A stretch of 64,000 bases of DNA from Saccharothrix sp. NRRL B-16348 (GTDB lineage Bacteria > Actinomycetota > Actinomycetes > Mycobacteriales > Pseudonocardiaceae), in assembly GCF_001280085.1 (NCBI RefSeq), contig NZ_LGED01000200.1, positions 1-64,000 on the forward strand. Reading direction: 5' to 3'. Every line of letters starts with the position of its first letter. Positions within the stretch are counted from its first letter, which is position 1. Below are positions 1-7,883 of this stretch, in pieces. The translations under genes were made by a program, and so were the position numbers. A model generated the notes under the pieces. It was given only the letters and a program-made list of their open reading frames with translations. It was not told where the DNA came from and made no database searches.

Positions 1-95
1 AACACCCGGTCCCATTCCGAACCCGGTAGTTAAGCCTTCCAGCGCCGATGGTACTGCACTCGTGAGGGTGTGGGAGAGTAGGACGCCGCCGAACA
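1..95 (+). rRNA. rrf: 5S ribosomal RNA, 3' part
   Basis: The first 95 bases match the 3' two thirds of an actinobacterial 5S rRNA: the CCATTCCGAACCCGG loop segment, the GTTAAGCC helix and the closing GGGAGAGTAGGACGCCGCC stretch. The 5' end lies before the window, so an rRNA operon ends here. The end at 95 is estimated from the conserved GCCGAACA tail. Confidence 0.95.
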
Positions 96-102
96 ATTCG
101 TC

Positions 103-148
103 CCCTCAGGGGCACTCGAGCAGATCGAGTGCCCCTGAGGGCTTTTTT
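103..148 (+). terminator. rRNA operon terminator
   Basis: A perfect 17-bp stem (103-119 with 125-141) encloses the 5-nt loop GCAGA and is followed by CTTTTTT at 142-148. This is a canonical intrinsic terminator just after the 5S gene. Confidence 0.95.
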
Positions 149-282
149 GCGTTCAGCACAAGGTTTCCACGCGACGGCGAACCGTCACTATCCGGCGGCT
201 TCCACCGCTATTCGGGCGACGCGCGTGGCGCGACCGGGTGACGCGCGGTTCGCCGGGGTTGATCGTCCATACCGTAGCCCGC

Positions 283-465
283 ATGAGCAGCGGTGGTTGG
301 ACGAGGGAGGCGTCGGTGCCATGGCGCGCGCGGAGACAAATGAGACGAAGAGGCAGGCACCTGCGTGCCCGCCCGTCGTCGTCGGACACACCGATGTGGG
401 CTTCGGCCGTGCTCGGCCTGGTGGTCCTCATCGCTTTGATCTTGTTGTTGTTGACCTACGTCTAG
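283..465 (+). CDS. small single-pass membrane protein (doubtful)
   Basis: The 60-codon frame encodes a basic N-terminal half followed by one strongly hydrophobic C-terminal segment (about residues 38-58, ending LILLLLTYV). A TACCGT hexamer lies seven bases before the ATG, compatible with a leaderless actinobacterial transcript. An earlier in-frame start at 238 exists but lacks a ribosome binding site. I do not recognise the family. It could be a chance frame in GC-rich DNA; the clean C-terminal membrane segment and start context are the only support. Confidence 0.4.
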   Translation: MSSGGWTREASVPWRARRQMRRRGRHLRARPSSSDTPMWASAVLGLVVLIALILLLLTYV

Positions 466-472
466 CGCACGG

Positions 473-913
473 TCATTCAGCGGCCTTCGGGACTTCGATC
501 GGCTTCAGGTCACCGTTCGGGAAACGGCGTTCGTTGCGCTCGATCTTGGCGAACGCGGCCTCGATGAGGTCCACGTCCAGCTTGTCGGCCAACCGCACCA
601 GGTAGTGCATGACGTCGGCCAGTTCGTCCCGCACGTTCCACGCCAACTCGGGGTCGTCCATCGCGTGCGCGGCCTGCTCGGGCGTGAGCCACTGGAACAG
701 GTCGGTCAGCTCGCCGACCTCCCCGGACAACGCCATCACGAGGTTCTTCGGGGTGTGGTATTCGTCCCAGTCGCGCGCGGCGGCGAACCGGCGCAGCGCG
801 TCCCGCAGGTCGTCGAGGGTCTTGCCCGCGGAGTTGGCGTCCGCCGTGTTCGTTCCCCCAGAATTCGTGCCCGCAGAGTTCATGCCCTCGGAGTTCGTGC
901 CCGCAGAGTTCAT
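473..913 (-). CDS. MazG-like nucleotide pyrophosphohydrolase
   Basis: All-alpha NTP pyrophosphohydrolase of the MazG/dCTPase (XTP3TPA-like) group, expected to hydrolyse non-canonical or excess (d)NTPs to monophosphates. The metal-binding pattern is visible: E65 and E68 in GEVGEL, then E97 and D100 in DELADVMHYL. Homologs normally start near the DDLRDALRRF segment; here about 30 extra residues precede it, made of a pentapeptide repeat. The ATG at 913 overlaps the stop of the upstream AraC gene as ATGA, so the two are probably translationally coupled and the repeat is translated; the only other in-frame ATG (883) also lies inside the repeat. The fold assignment is firm, the exact substrate is not known. 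Confidence 0.85.
   Translation of the reverse strand: MNSAGTNSEGMNSAGTNSGGTNTADANSAGKTLDDLRDALRRFAAARDWDEYHTPKNLVMALSGEVGELTDLFQWLTPEQAAHAMDDPELAWNVRDELADVMHYLVRLADKLDVDLIEAAFAKIERNERRFPNGDLKPIEVPKAAE
824..913 (-). repeat. six 15-bp tandem repeats coding (M/T)NSAG
   Basis: Read on the minus strand, six contiguous 15-nt units begin exactly at the ATG of the MazG-like gene; the first and third are identical (ATGAACTCTGCGGGC) and the others diverge. They encode the pentapeptide (M/T/A)N(S/T)xG in tandem. The in-frame period means copy-number change would preserve the reading frame. Confidence 0.85.
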
Positions 914-1953
914 GCCTGCAGAGCTACCACACGGTGGTCGCTGGGACGCACGCCGCGTACCCGTTTGAACGCCGTGCTGAACGCGAACCCGTCCGCGTAC
1001 CCGACCGCACGCGCCACGGAACCGACCGTGGCGTCAGGCTTGCTCAGGAGGTCCGCGGCGACGTCCATGCGCCACTCGGTCAGGTACGTCAGCGGCGGCA
1101 CGCCGACCAGCGCGGTGAACCGGCGCGCCAACGCCGCCCGTGACACCCCCGCGCGTGCTGCGAGTTCCGCGACGGTCCACGCACGCTGTGGCTCGTCATG
1201 CATCGCGCGCAGGGCGGGCCCGACGACCTCGTCACCCAACGCCCGGTACCACGCGGGGGTCTTCGCCTCGGGCCGGTCGAACCACTCGCGCAGCGCGTAC
1301 ACGAGGAGCAGGTCCAGCAGCCGTTCGAGGACGATGTCCTGCCCGGGCTGGTCCTTCGCCACCTCTGCGGCGAGCACGTCCACCGTGGGGCAGTGCTCGT
1401 CGTCGCACGTCACGACGAACGTCGCCGGCAGGGCGTTCAGCAGCCGCGCCGCCACGCCACCGTCGACCGAATACCCGGCGACGACCACCAGCGCTTCGCC
1501 ATCAGCCGCGCCGGCCCCGGCCCAAGCCCCGGTGAAGCCATAGGTGCGGGTGCCGATGAGCGACTCCGCGCAGTCCGACTCGGTGACCTCCAGCTGCGGG
1601 GGCATCGACGGGTCGTCGGCCAGCACGAACCGTTGCGGCCCGCGGATCAGCCCGAGCGAACCCGGTCGCAGCAGGACCTGGGTGCCGTCCTCGGCCAGCA
1701 GCCACGTGTCGCCGCGCACGGCGGCGACGAGCGTGAACGGCGTCGTCTCGGTGAACGCCAGCGCCCACGGCGGTGAGGCCACCGAACGGCACACCTCGGC
1801 ACGTTGCGCGCGCAAGCCGCGCAGCAGATCGTTGAGAGCGTCGATGTCGGCCACGTCCCCCACGGTAGCCACCGCGGCCATGTCCGCCGCGCTTTCCATG
1901 TCCGCCGCGCCTGCTATGTCCGCCACGCCCGTCAGGTCAGCTACGCCCGCCAT
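910..1953 (-). CDS. AraC family regulator, cupin_6 type
   Basis: Transcription regulator of about 347 residues. The middle is a cupin_6-like sensor domain (from about ALAFTETTPFTL); the C-terminal 100 residues are a double helix-turn-helix of AraC type (WTVAELAARAGVSRAALARRF, then VGSVARAVGYADGFAFSTAFKR). Family members of this type often control an adjacent divergent oxidoreductase, as here. I chose ATG 1953 because a GTG at 2013 would place the divergent promoter and its inverted repeat inside the gene. The first about 36 residues are a degenerate hexapeptide repeat absent from the domain itself; a GTG further in is possible. The ligand is unknown. Confidence 0.85.
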   Translation of the reverse strand: MAGVADLTGVADIAGAADMESAADMAAVATVGDVADIDALNDLLRGLRAQRAEVCRSVASPPWALAFTETTPFTLVAAVRGDTWLLAEDGTQVLLRPGSLGLIRGPQRFVLADDPSMPPQLEVTESDCAESLIGTRTYGFTGAWAGAGAADGEALVVVAGYSVDGGVAARLLNALPATFVVTCDDEHCPTVDVLAAEVAKDQPGQDIVLERLLDLLLVYALREWFDRPEAKTPAWYRALGDEVVGPALRAMHDEPQRAWTVAELAARAGVSRAALARRFTALVGVPPLTYLTEWRMDVAADLLSKPDATVGSVARAVGYADGFAFSTAFKRVRGVRPSDHRVVALQA

Positions 1954-1956
1954 GTC
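1849..1956 (-). repeat. 18-bp tandem repeats coding D(M/I/L)xG(V/A)A
   Basis: About six contiguous 18-nt units at the start of the AraC gene encode a hexapeptide of form D-(M/I/L)-x-(G/S/A)-(V/A)-A; the last unit is degraded. The neighbouring MazG-like gene starts with its own, unrelated 15-nt repeat. Confidence 0.75.
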
Positions 1957-1972
1957 ATCCACGTAGACGATT

Positions 1973-2003
1973 GAACATGGTTCCGGGACGGTGAGCCATG
2001 TTC
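1973..2003. promoter_or_regulatory. divergent promoter inverted repeat
   Basis: GAACATGG (1973-1980) and CCATGTTC (1996-2003) are perfect 8-bp inverted arms whose centres are 23 bp apart, about two helical turns. The left arm extends to the small palindrome GAACATGGTTC. The site sits between the AraC start (1953, minus) and the oxidoreductase start (2034, plus), so it is a likely regulator binding site. Confidence 0.5.
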
Positions 2004-2033
2004 CGTCCAGCACGATCTTGATTGTCTAGTGGC

Positions 2034-2834
2034 ATGACAATCCTGGTTCTCGGCGCGACCGGCAAGACCGGTCGCCGTGTCGTCTCCGCCCTCGACGCCC
2101 TCGGTGTCGACTACCGTCCCGTGTCCCGCCGCACGGAGATCCCCTTCGACTGGACCGACGAGTCCACCTGGGCACGCGCGCTCGACGGCGCCACCGCCGT
2201 CTACCTCGTGCCGCTCGCGATGAACCTGGACGACGCCGAGGTGGCGGCGTTCGTGCCCCAGGCCGTGGCGGCGGGTGTGCGGCGGATCGTCCTGCTGTCG
2301 GCCCGCGGCATCTCGCCGGACGACGGCCGCGAGCGTGCCGTGCGGGCGTCCGGTGTGGACTGGACGATCCTGCGGCCGACGTGGTTCTCGCACAACTTCA
2401 GCGAGGACTACTTCCTGCCGGAGATCCTGGCCGGCGAGGTCGCGCTGCCCGCCGGTGGTGATGGCGCGCACCCGTTCATCGACGCGCAGGACATCGCCGA
2501 CGTGGCTGTGGCGGCGTTGACGCAGGACGGGCACGCGGGCGTCGCGTACGAGCTGTCGGGGCCGGAGGCGTTGACGTTCGGCGACGTGCTGGCCCGGATC
2601 GGCGAGGTGTCGGGTCGTTCGATCCGCATCACCGAGATGCCCGCGGCCGACTACACCGGCATGTTGGTGGAGCGCGGATTCGGGGTCGCGTACGCGGAGG
2701 TGCTGTCGATGTCGTTGACCGCGATGCGCGACGGTCACGACGCCGCGTTGTCCGACGGTGTGCCGTCCGTGCTGGGGCACGACGGGCGGCTGTTCGGCGA
2801 CTACGTGAAGGAGGCCGCCGGCATCTGGGCGTGA
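2034..2834 (+). CDS. NmrA-like NAD(P)-binding oxidoreductase
   Basis: Atypical short-chain dehydrogenase of the NmrA/QOR2-like group, 266 residues. The N-terminal Rossmann motif GATGKTGRRV (about residues 6-15) binds NAD(P); the later WTILRPTWFSHNF segment and the C-terminal half fit the family. Start ATG 2034 is chosen over the TTG at 2022 because it begins directly with the beta-strand MTILVLGATG. It is divergent from an AraC regulator, its probable controller. The substrate, or a purely regulatory NAD(P)-sensing role, cannot be told from sequence. Confidence 0.88.
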   Translation: MTILVLGATGKTGRRVVSALDALGVDYRPVSRRTEIPFDWTDESTWARALDGATAVYLVPLAMNLDDAEVAAFVPQAVAAGVRRIVLLSARGISPDDGRERAVRASGVDWTILRPTWFSHNFSEDYFLPEILAGEVALPAGGDGAHPFIDAQDIADVAVAALTQDGHAGVAYELSGPEALTFGDVLARIGEVSGRSIRITEMPAADYTGMLVERGFGVAYAEVLSMSLTAMRDGHDAALSDGVPSVLGHDGRLFGDYVKEAAGIWA

Positions 2835-2847
2835 CCCCTCGACCCCG

Positions 2848-3867
2848 TCACGGCCGCACGAGGGTGAGGTTCGGCCTGGTGCGGCGGCCGGGATCGCCTT
2901 GACCGGGCAGGGCGGTGAGCACGAGGCCGAACACCAGCCCGTTCAGCTCCTCCACGTCCAGCAGGAGTTCGCGGGCGACGCCGTGCGGCGTGGTGCCCTG
3001 GGCGCGCAGGGCCCGGAAGACCTTGGTGAGCAGCTGGGACGTCTCGCGGTGGGCCATCCCGACGGTGCGGCGGGCCAGCTGCGCGCACACGGTCGCGTGC
3101 TGGGGCCGGGTCAGCAGACCGAGGTCGCGCAGGCGGTGCGCCAGGGTCACCGGGTCGACGTGCCACGTGGCGCTGTGCGCGACGACGTGCTCGGTGAGCG
3201 GGCCTCGGGCCACCGCGGCCAGCACACCGGCGCGGGGCAGCAGGAACGCCGCCGCGAACGTTTGCGCGTCCGACGCCCCGGTCAGCCGTCCGAGCTCGCG
3301 GGCGGCGTCGAAGCGGGCCTCGCCGGGGGAGGCCGTCGGGTCGAGGAAGACGTACGGGGTGCCGTCGTGCCGGCAGGAGAACGGACCGACGCCCGCGCAG
3401 TCCGGCGGCAGGGAGAAGACCCGGACCCCGTGCGCTTCCAGCAGGTGCACCATGTTGGGCGCGGGCCGGTGCGGGATGCCCCAGCGGGCGCGCAGCACCT
3501 CGGCGGCGGTCTCCGGGTCGGGGTGGTCCCACGTCGGCACGTTCGGCTCGGGGAACGTGAACGCGCGCGTCAGCCAGCCGTCGAAGCCGATGGCCAGGCG
3601 GGCGGCGCCGAGCGCGGCGTCCCGTTGCCGCTTGGCCGCCGGTCTGGTGAACGTGACCTCGACCTCGGGCACGTCGTCGGCTTCGAGGAAGCCGGGCGGG
3701 AAGCCGAGGGCCTCGGTGAGCCTGGCCGTGGTGGCCGGTCGTGGCCGGCGGCGGCCGTGTTCGTAGTCGCCGATGCTCGCCGGGCTCGTGCCCGCCTTGC
3801 GCGCCAACTCCACCGCGGTGAGGCCGCGGCGGGTCCGGGCGAGGACGAGGCGGGAAGGCGTGAGCAT
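2848..3867 (-). CDS. XRE HTH-ImmA/IrrE-like protein, metal site lost
   Basis: The N-terminal residues 1-60 form an XRE helix-turn-helix (SRLVLARTRRGLTAVELARKA, then SIGDYEHG). The remainder aligns with ImmA/IrrE (DUF955) metallopeptidases, but where the family has the zinc motif HELGH this protein reads R190-E-L-G-R194 within FDAARELGRL, so both zinc-binding histidines are replaced; the downstream TFAAAFLLP matches the family's FAAELLMP region. It is probably a non-catalytic regulator or sensor derived from the protease. Start 3867 begins exactly at the HTH. It lies 23 bp downstream of the 3891-4526 gene and is probably co-transcribed with it. Confidence 0.85.
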   Translation of the reverse strand: MLTPSRLVLARTRRGLTAVELARKAGTSPASIGDYEHGRRRPRPATTARLTEALGFPPGFLEADDVPEVEVTFTRPAAKRQRDAALGAARLAIGFDGWLTRAFTFPEPNVPTWDHPDPETAAEVLRARWGIPHRPAPNMVHLLEAHGVRVFSLPPDCAGVGPFSCRHDGTPYVFLDPTASPGEARFDAARELGRLTGASDAQTFAAAFLLPRAGVLAAVARGPLTEHVVAHSATWHVDPVTLAHRLRDLGLLTRPQHATVCAQLARRTVGMAHRETSQLLTKVFRALRAQGTTPHGVARELLLDVEELNGLVFGLVLTALPGQGDPGRRTRPNLTLVRP

Positions 3868-3890
3868 GATCGCGCCATTCTCGCACCTGC

Positions 3891-4526
3891 CTACTGGCGC
3901 GGCGTGACGGTGACGTCGACGTCGTCTGGGCCTTGAGCGCCGCGTGGCGCGGGCAGGGGTCCGAACACCAAGGGCGGCAACGTGATCCGGTGCGCCCAGC
4001 GGTCCACGACCTGGCCCTGCGGCGTCGGCTCCGGCTGCGCCACCTCGCGCAGCACGACCAGGCGTTCGCCTTCCTGCTGGGGGTAGGTGACCAGGAACCA
4101 CAGCTTCCACTCGTGCGTGTGCAGCGAGTCGAAGAGCGTGAACTGGTCGTGGTCGTTGCCGCGCATCATGGCGGCGATGGCCGGGCCCTTGGCGTAGTCG
4201 CTGCGCAGGGGAGCACCGGGCGTGCCGGTGTGGCGGTTGCCCTGGAGGGTGCCCAGCACGACCGGTTTGGTGGGGTGCTGGACGAGGCCGGCGTTCCACT
4301 TGTCGACCCGCGTCCAGCCCTCCGCCACGAGGACTTCGCGGAGTCTGCCGACCCGGTGGATCCAGTCGAGCAGCCCGGCGCCGTTGGTCGGCCCCAACGG
4401 TGGCGCGGAAGCGCGGGCGTCGACCCCGGCCCAGATCGCCTCGTCCAGGTGGTCCGTGCGCAGGCCCAGCTCCGCCAGCTGGGCGTGGTGCTCGGCGGTC
4501 AGCTCGGTGGCGTTCGACATCCTCAT
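3891..4526 (-). CDS. conserved-looking hypothetical protein upstream of XRE-ImmA gene
   Basis: About 211 residues, no recognised domain, no signal peptide or membrane segment. It is rich in Trp and His motifs (LLDWIHRVGRLREVLVAEGW, THEWKLWFLVTYPQ). The ATG at 4526 lies six bases after a TACCGT hexamer, consistent with a leaderless start; a second ATG is at 4520. The 23-bp gap to the following XRE-ImmA gene suggests one transcript and a functional link, which is inference. Function unknown. Confidence 0.7.
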   Translation of the reverse strand: MRMSNATELTAEHHAQLAELGLRTDHLDEAIWAGVDARASAPPLGPTNGAGLLDWIHRVGRLREVLVAEGWTRVDKWNAGLVQHPTKPVVLGTLQGNRHTGTPGAPLRSDYAKGPAIAAMMRGNDHDQFTLFDSLHTHEWKLWFLVTYPQQEGERLVVLREVAQPEPTPQGQVVDRWAHRITLPPLVFGPLPAPRGAQGPDDVDVTVTPRQ

Positions 4527-4570
4527 GCCCGGCACGGTAGCGCCGACCACCGACAATCCGGGCCGGCCGC

Positions 4571-5137
4571 TCAGCCCGCCAGGTTCCGCATGGCCGCCTC
4601 GGCCAGCCGCCGTGCCCCGTCGCACGGCGTCGCGAGGTCCGGTGAATCGCGCTTGGCGGTGAACGACGCGACCAGGTACTGCCCTGCCGCCGTGTCGACC
4701 ATGACGTCGCAGGAAGCGGTGTCCGACGGGATGGTGACCGTGATCGCCGGGAAGTCGCGGACCGGGTCGGTGACGCTCGCCCGGGCGGCGCGCTCGTTGC
4801 CGGCCCAGGCCTCGATGCCCTCCGTGGTCACCGGGACCAGGGTGTAGCTCGTGTGGGCCGAGGTCCAGTTGCAGCCGGTCGTCTCGTAGGTCTTGATGGG
4901 CAGGGGTTTGCCCTCACCCTCGACGAGGAACTCGGTGCGTTGGGCGGCGGTCAGGAGCAGGCACGGCTGCTCGGTCTCCAGCCTGATCTCCCGGGGTCGC
5001 GGCGCCTGTGACGTGGCGGAAGGGCTGGACTGCGCTGTGGTGGTGGGCTCCGACGAGGTGGGCTCCACGGGAGTCCGGGTGCTGCACGCCGTCGTGAGCG
5101 CGAGTGCCACCAGGACACCGGTGAGGGATCGACGCAT
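4571..5137 (-). CDS. DUF3558 lipoprotein
   Basis: Secreted lipoprotein of 188 residues. The signal peptide ends in a lipobox ALTTAC with Cys18 as the lipidation site, followed by a Ser/Thr/Pro-rich linker (about 20-48) and a DUF3558 domain with the usual paired cysteines (EQPCLLLT, TTGCNWTS, TASCDV, ATPCDGA). DUF3558 proteins are abundant in Pseudonocardiales and mycobacteria and their role is unknown. A second one lies in the ESX-like cluster at 57485-58045. Confidence 0.85.
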   Translation of the reverse strand: MRRSLTGVLVALALTTACSTRTPVEPTSSEPTTTAQSSPSATSQAPRPREIRLETEQPCLLLTAAQRTEFLVEGEGKPLPIKTYETTGCNWTSAHTSYTLVPVTTEGIEAWAGNERAARASVTDPVRDFPAITVTIPSDTASCDVMVDTAAGQYLVASFTAKRDSPDLATPCDGARRLAEAAMRNLAG

Positions 5138-5340
5138 GGCTCGGGCTTCCCCTGTTCCGCTGCTTTCCGCCGACGACCGACGCGGGTTGGGACGCCGTCG
5201 CCCGGAACTCGGTTCCCGGCCGAGCCGCAGTCGTCCGCGGGAAGCGGCCCGACGTCGACACCGGGCATCCGACCCCCGCGGAACCTATGGTCGATAGCAG
5301 GACAGCGGGAACCACGCCGGGGAAGTGGAAGGATGACGTA

Positions 5341-6144
5341 GTGGACGCGCGGCGCAGGAACAACGTGGTCGTGACCGGCGACGCCGACGGCCCCGTCGTC
5401 ATGCTCGCGCACGGCTTCGGGTGCGACCAGACGATGTGGCGGCTGGTCGTGCCGGTGCTCGCCGCGACGTGCCGGGTCGTGCTGTTCGACCACGTCGGCG
5501 CGGGTCGGTCCGACCTGTCGGCGTGGGACGCGGAGCGTTATTCGACGCTCGACGGGTACACGCGGGACGTGCTGGACATCTGTCACGCGCTGGACCTGCG
5601 CGACGTCGTGTTCGTCGGCCACTCCGTGTCGGCGATGGTCGGTGTGCTGGCCGCGGTGGCGGAGCCGGCGACGTTCGCCAAGCTCGTGCTGGTCACGCCG
5701 TCGCCGCGGTACGTCGACGACGGCGACTACCGGGGCGGGTTCAGCGCCGCCGACATCGACGAGCTGCTCGACTCGCTGGACAGCAACTACCTGGGCTGGT
5801 CGGCGGCGATGGCGCCGGTGATCATGGGCAACCCCGACCGGCCGGAGCTGGGCGCCGAGCTGACCAACAGCTTCTGCCGCACGGACCCTGAGGTGGCGCG
5901 GGTGTTCGCCCGCACGACGTTCCTGTCCGACAACCGGGCGGACCTGGGCGAGGTGAGCGTGCCGACGTTGGTGTTGGAGTGCCGGCAGGACGTGATCGCG
6001 CCGCCCGAGGTCGGCGCGTACGTCCACGCGCGGATCGCTGGCAGCACCCTCGTCACGCTCGACGCCACCGGCCACTGCCCGCAGCTCAGCGCTCCCGAGG
6101 CCACCGCGGCGGCCATCGCCCGTTTCGTGGCGGACGCGGCGTGA
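5341..6144 (+). CDS. rsbQ: RsbQ-like alpha/beta hydrolase
   Basis: Alpha/beta hydrolase of 267 residues with the catalytic triad S95 (VGHSVSA), D217 (RQDVIAP) and H245 (TGHCPQLS), close to the S96/D219/H247 spacing of Bacillus subtilis RsbQ, and with RsbQ-like flanks (AHGFGCDQTMW, SPRYVDDGDYRGGF). RsbQ is required for the PAS-phosphatase RsbP to activate the general stress pathway, probably by producing or modifying a small hydrophobic ligand. GTG 5341 is preceded by AAGGATGA. Its stop overlaps the next gene's GTG by 4 bp, and that gene is an RsbP-like phosphatase, which strongly supports the assignment. Confidence 0.88.
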   Translation: MDARRRNNVVVTGDADGPVVMLAHGFGCDQTMWRLVVPVLAATCRVVLFDHVGAGRSDLSAWDAERYSTLDGYTRDVLDICHALDLRDVVFVGHSVSAMVGVLAAVAEPATFAKLVLVTPSPRYVDDGDYRGGFSAADIDELLDSLDSNYLGWSAAMAPVIMGNPDRPELGAELTNSFCRTDPEVARVFARTTFLSDNRADLGEVSVPTLVLECRQDVIAPPEVGAYVHARIAGSTLVTLDATGHCPQLSAPEATAAAIARFVADAA

Positions 6145-7331
6145 CGCGCGACCGCGAGGCGTTCTCGGCGTTGTTGGAGGACAGCGCCGACGACCTGTAC
6201 GAGAACGCGCCGTGCGGCTACCTGTCCACCATGCTGGACGGGCACATCGCGAAGGTGAACGGGACGCTGCTGCGGTGGCTGGGGTACGAGCGCGAGCAGT
6301 TGGTGGGTCGGCTGCGGTTCGCGGACCTGCTCAGCGTCGGCGGGAAGCTGTACCACGAGACGCACTTCGCGCCGTTGCTGCGGATGCAGGGCGAGGTCGG
6401 CGGGGTGGCGTTGGAGATGGTCGCCGCCGACGGCACGCGGCTGCCGGTGCTGGTGAACTCCACCGTGAAGACCGGCGGTGACGGCGAGCCGCTGCTGATC
6501 CGCACCACGGTGTTCGACGCGAGCGACCGCCGTTCGTACGAACGGGAGTTGCTGCGCGCCAGGCAGGAGGCCGAGCGGGAACGCGACGAGATCCGGCGGC
6601 TCGCGACGACCCTCCAGCGGACCCTGCTGCCGCCGGTGCTGCCCGCCGTGCCGGGCGTGGAGACGGCGACGCACTACCACCACGCGTCACCGTTCGAGGT
6701 GGGCGGCGACTTCTACGACCTGTTCCCGCTGGCGGACGGCCGGTGGGCGTTGTTCCTCGGCGACGTGTGCGGCAAGGGCGCGAACGCGGCGGCGGTGACG
6801 TCCCTGACCCGCTACACGCTGCGTTCGGCGGCCGTGTACGACCCGGACCCGGTCGCCGTGCTGACCAACCTCAACACCGTGCTCAACCAGGAGGCGGACA
6901 CCGGGTACCCGCGGTTCTGCACGGTGACGTTCGGCGTGCTGACCGTCGAGGAGGACCGGTGCACGCTCACCCTGGCCGCCGGCGGCCACCCGCCCGGCCT
7001 GCTGCTGCGCGCGGACGGCACGGTCGAGTACGTGGAGATGCCCGGTGGTCAGCTGATCGGGATCCTGCCGGACGCGCGGGTCGTCACCACGACCGTCCAC
7101 CTGGCCGCCGGCGACACGTTCGTGCTGTACACGGACGGCCTGATCGAGGCCAGGACCGGCGACACCCGGTACAGCGAGGAACAGTTGCTGGACTTCGTGT
7201 CCACCCTGCCACCCGTCTCCGCCGCGGGTGCCGTCGACGCGCTCGTGGGCCTGCTGGAACGGCTGGGCGAGGGCGTCGAGGACGACACCGCCGTGCTGGC
7301 GATCGGCGTTCCCGGACCTCCGTCGCCCTGA
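6141..7331 (+). CDS. rsbP: RsbP-like PAS-PP2C (SpoIIE) phosphatase
   Basis: 396 residues: an N-terminal PAS domain (about 15-125, NAPCGYLSTMLDGHIAKVN onward), a short coiled coil (about 130-165, rich in Glu/Arg), and a C-terminal SpoIIE-type PP2C phosphatase (about 175-392) with metal-binding GGDFYDLF, GDVCGKG and YTDGLIEAR segments. The expected role is dephosphorylation of a phosphorylated STAS anti-anti-sigma factor on PAS sensing. The GTG start is fused to the RsbQ-like stop (GTGA). No STAS protein, anti-sigma kinase or sigma factor lies nearby, so its target is encoded elsewhere. Confidence 0.9.
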   Translation: MTRDREAFSALLEDSADDLYENAPCGYLSTMLDGHIAKVNGTLLRWLGYEREQLVGRLRFADLLSVGGKLYHETHFAPLLRMQGEVGGVALEMVAADGTRLPVLVNSTVKTGGDGEPLLIRTTVFDASDRRSYERELLRARQEAERERDEIRRLATTLQRTLLPPVLPAVPGVETATHYHHASPFEVGGDFYDLFPLADGRWALFLGDVCGKGANAAAVTSLTRYTLRSAAVYDPDPVAVLTNLNTVLNQEADTGYPRFCTVTFGVLTVEEDRCTLTLAAGGHPPGLLLRADGTVEYVEMPGGQLIGILPDARVVTTTVHLAAGDTFVLYTDGLIEARTGDTRYSEEQLLDFVSTLPPVSAAGAVDALVGLLERLGEGVEDDTAVLAIGVPGPPSP

Positions 7332-7344
7332 CCGGACGTGCCGC

Positions 7345-7878
7345 TCATCGCCGGTTCCGGCCGGCCGGCGGAGGGAACAGCCGTCGACTCACGACCAGTG
7401 CGACGGTGGTGAGCGCCAAGGGCATGGCCGACAGGAGCATGAACGTCGCCACGGCGGGCCACGAAAGGCTGCGGGGCTCCGTGCCGAGCGGTGCCAACGA
7501 CACGCCGACGCCCAGGCTGAGGTAGGCGAACATCGTCATGAGCAGCGATGACGTCCACGCCACGACGATCCCCGAGCGCAACTCGCCGACTTTCCGCAGC
7601 TCGACGTGCTCGACCGACACGTGACGGCGGGCCGCGAGGAGGTAACCGGCCGCCAGGGCCGCCATGACGACGCTGGTGCCGACCAGGATCCAGCCGAAGA
7701 CGCCGAGTGCCGGGTACAGGGGAGGCAGTTCCCCGCCGAACAGCACCAAGAGCGGCACCAGCACGAAGCACGCGGTGAGCAGCACGAGCGCGACTCGCTT
7801 GCACGTTGCGCGAATCCGGTGCGCATGCGGTGCCGGCACCCACGCGTAGGGCGACACTGGGGGTTGCGCGTAGCTCAC
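7345..7878 (-). CDS. four-helix membrane protein, unknown
   Basis: 177 residues with four predicted hydrophobic helices (VALVLLTACFVLVPLLVLF; ALGVFGWILVGTSVVMAALAAGYLL; IVVAWTSSLLMTMFAYLSL; VATFMLLSAMPLALTTVALVV) and a basic C-terminus. No family recognised. GTG 7878 is placed just after the upstream I36-like gene's stop (5-bp gap), so the two are probably co-transcribed. It is convergent with the RsbP-like gene. Confidence 0.75.
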   Translation of the reverse strand: MSYAQPPVSPYAWVPAPHAHRIRATCKRVALVLLTACFVLVPLLVLFGGELPPLYPALGVFGWILVGTSVVMAALAAGYLLAARRHVSVEHVELRKVGELRSGIVVAWTSSLLMTMFAYLSLGVGVSLAPLGTEPRSLSWPAVATFMLLSAMPLALTTVALVVSRRLFPPPAGRNRR

Positions 7879-7883
7879 CGTGG

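Noticed and set aside
129..605. Plus-strand frame starting in the rRNA terminator
   Set aside because: It begins inside the terminator stem and runs antisense into the MazG-like gene; no coding character.
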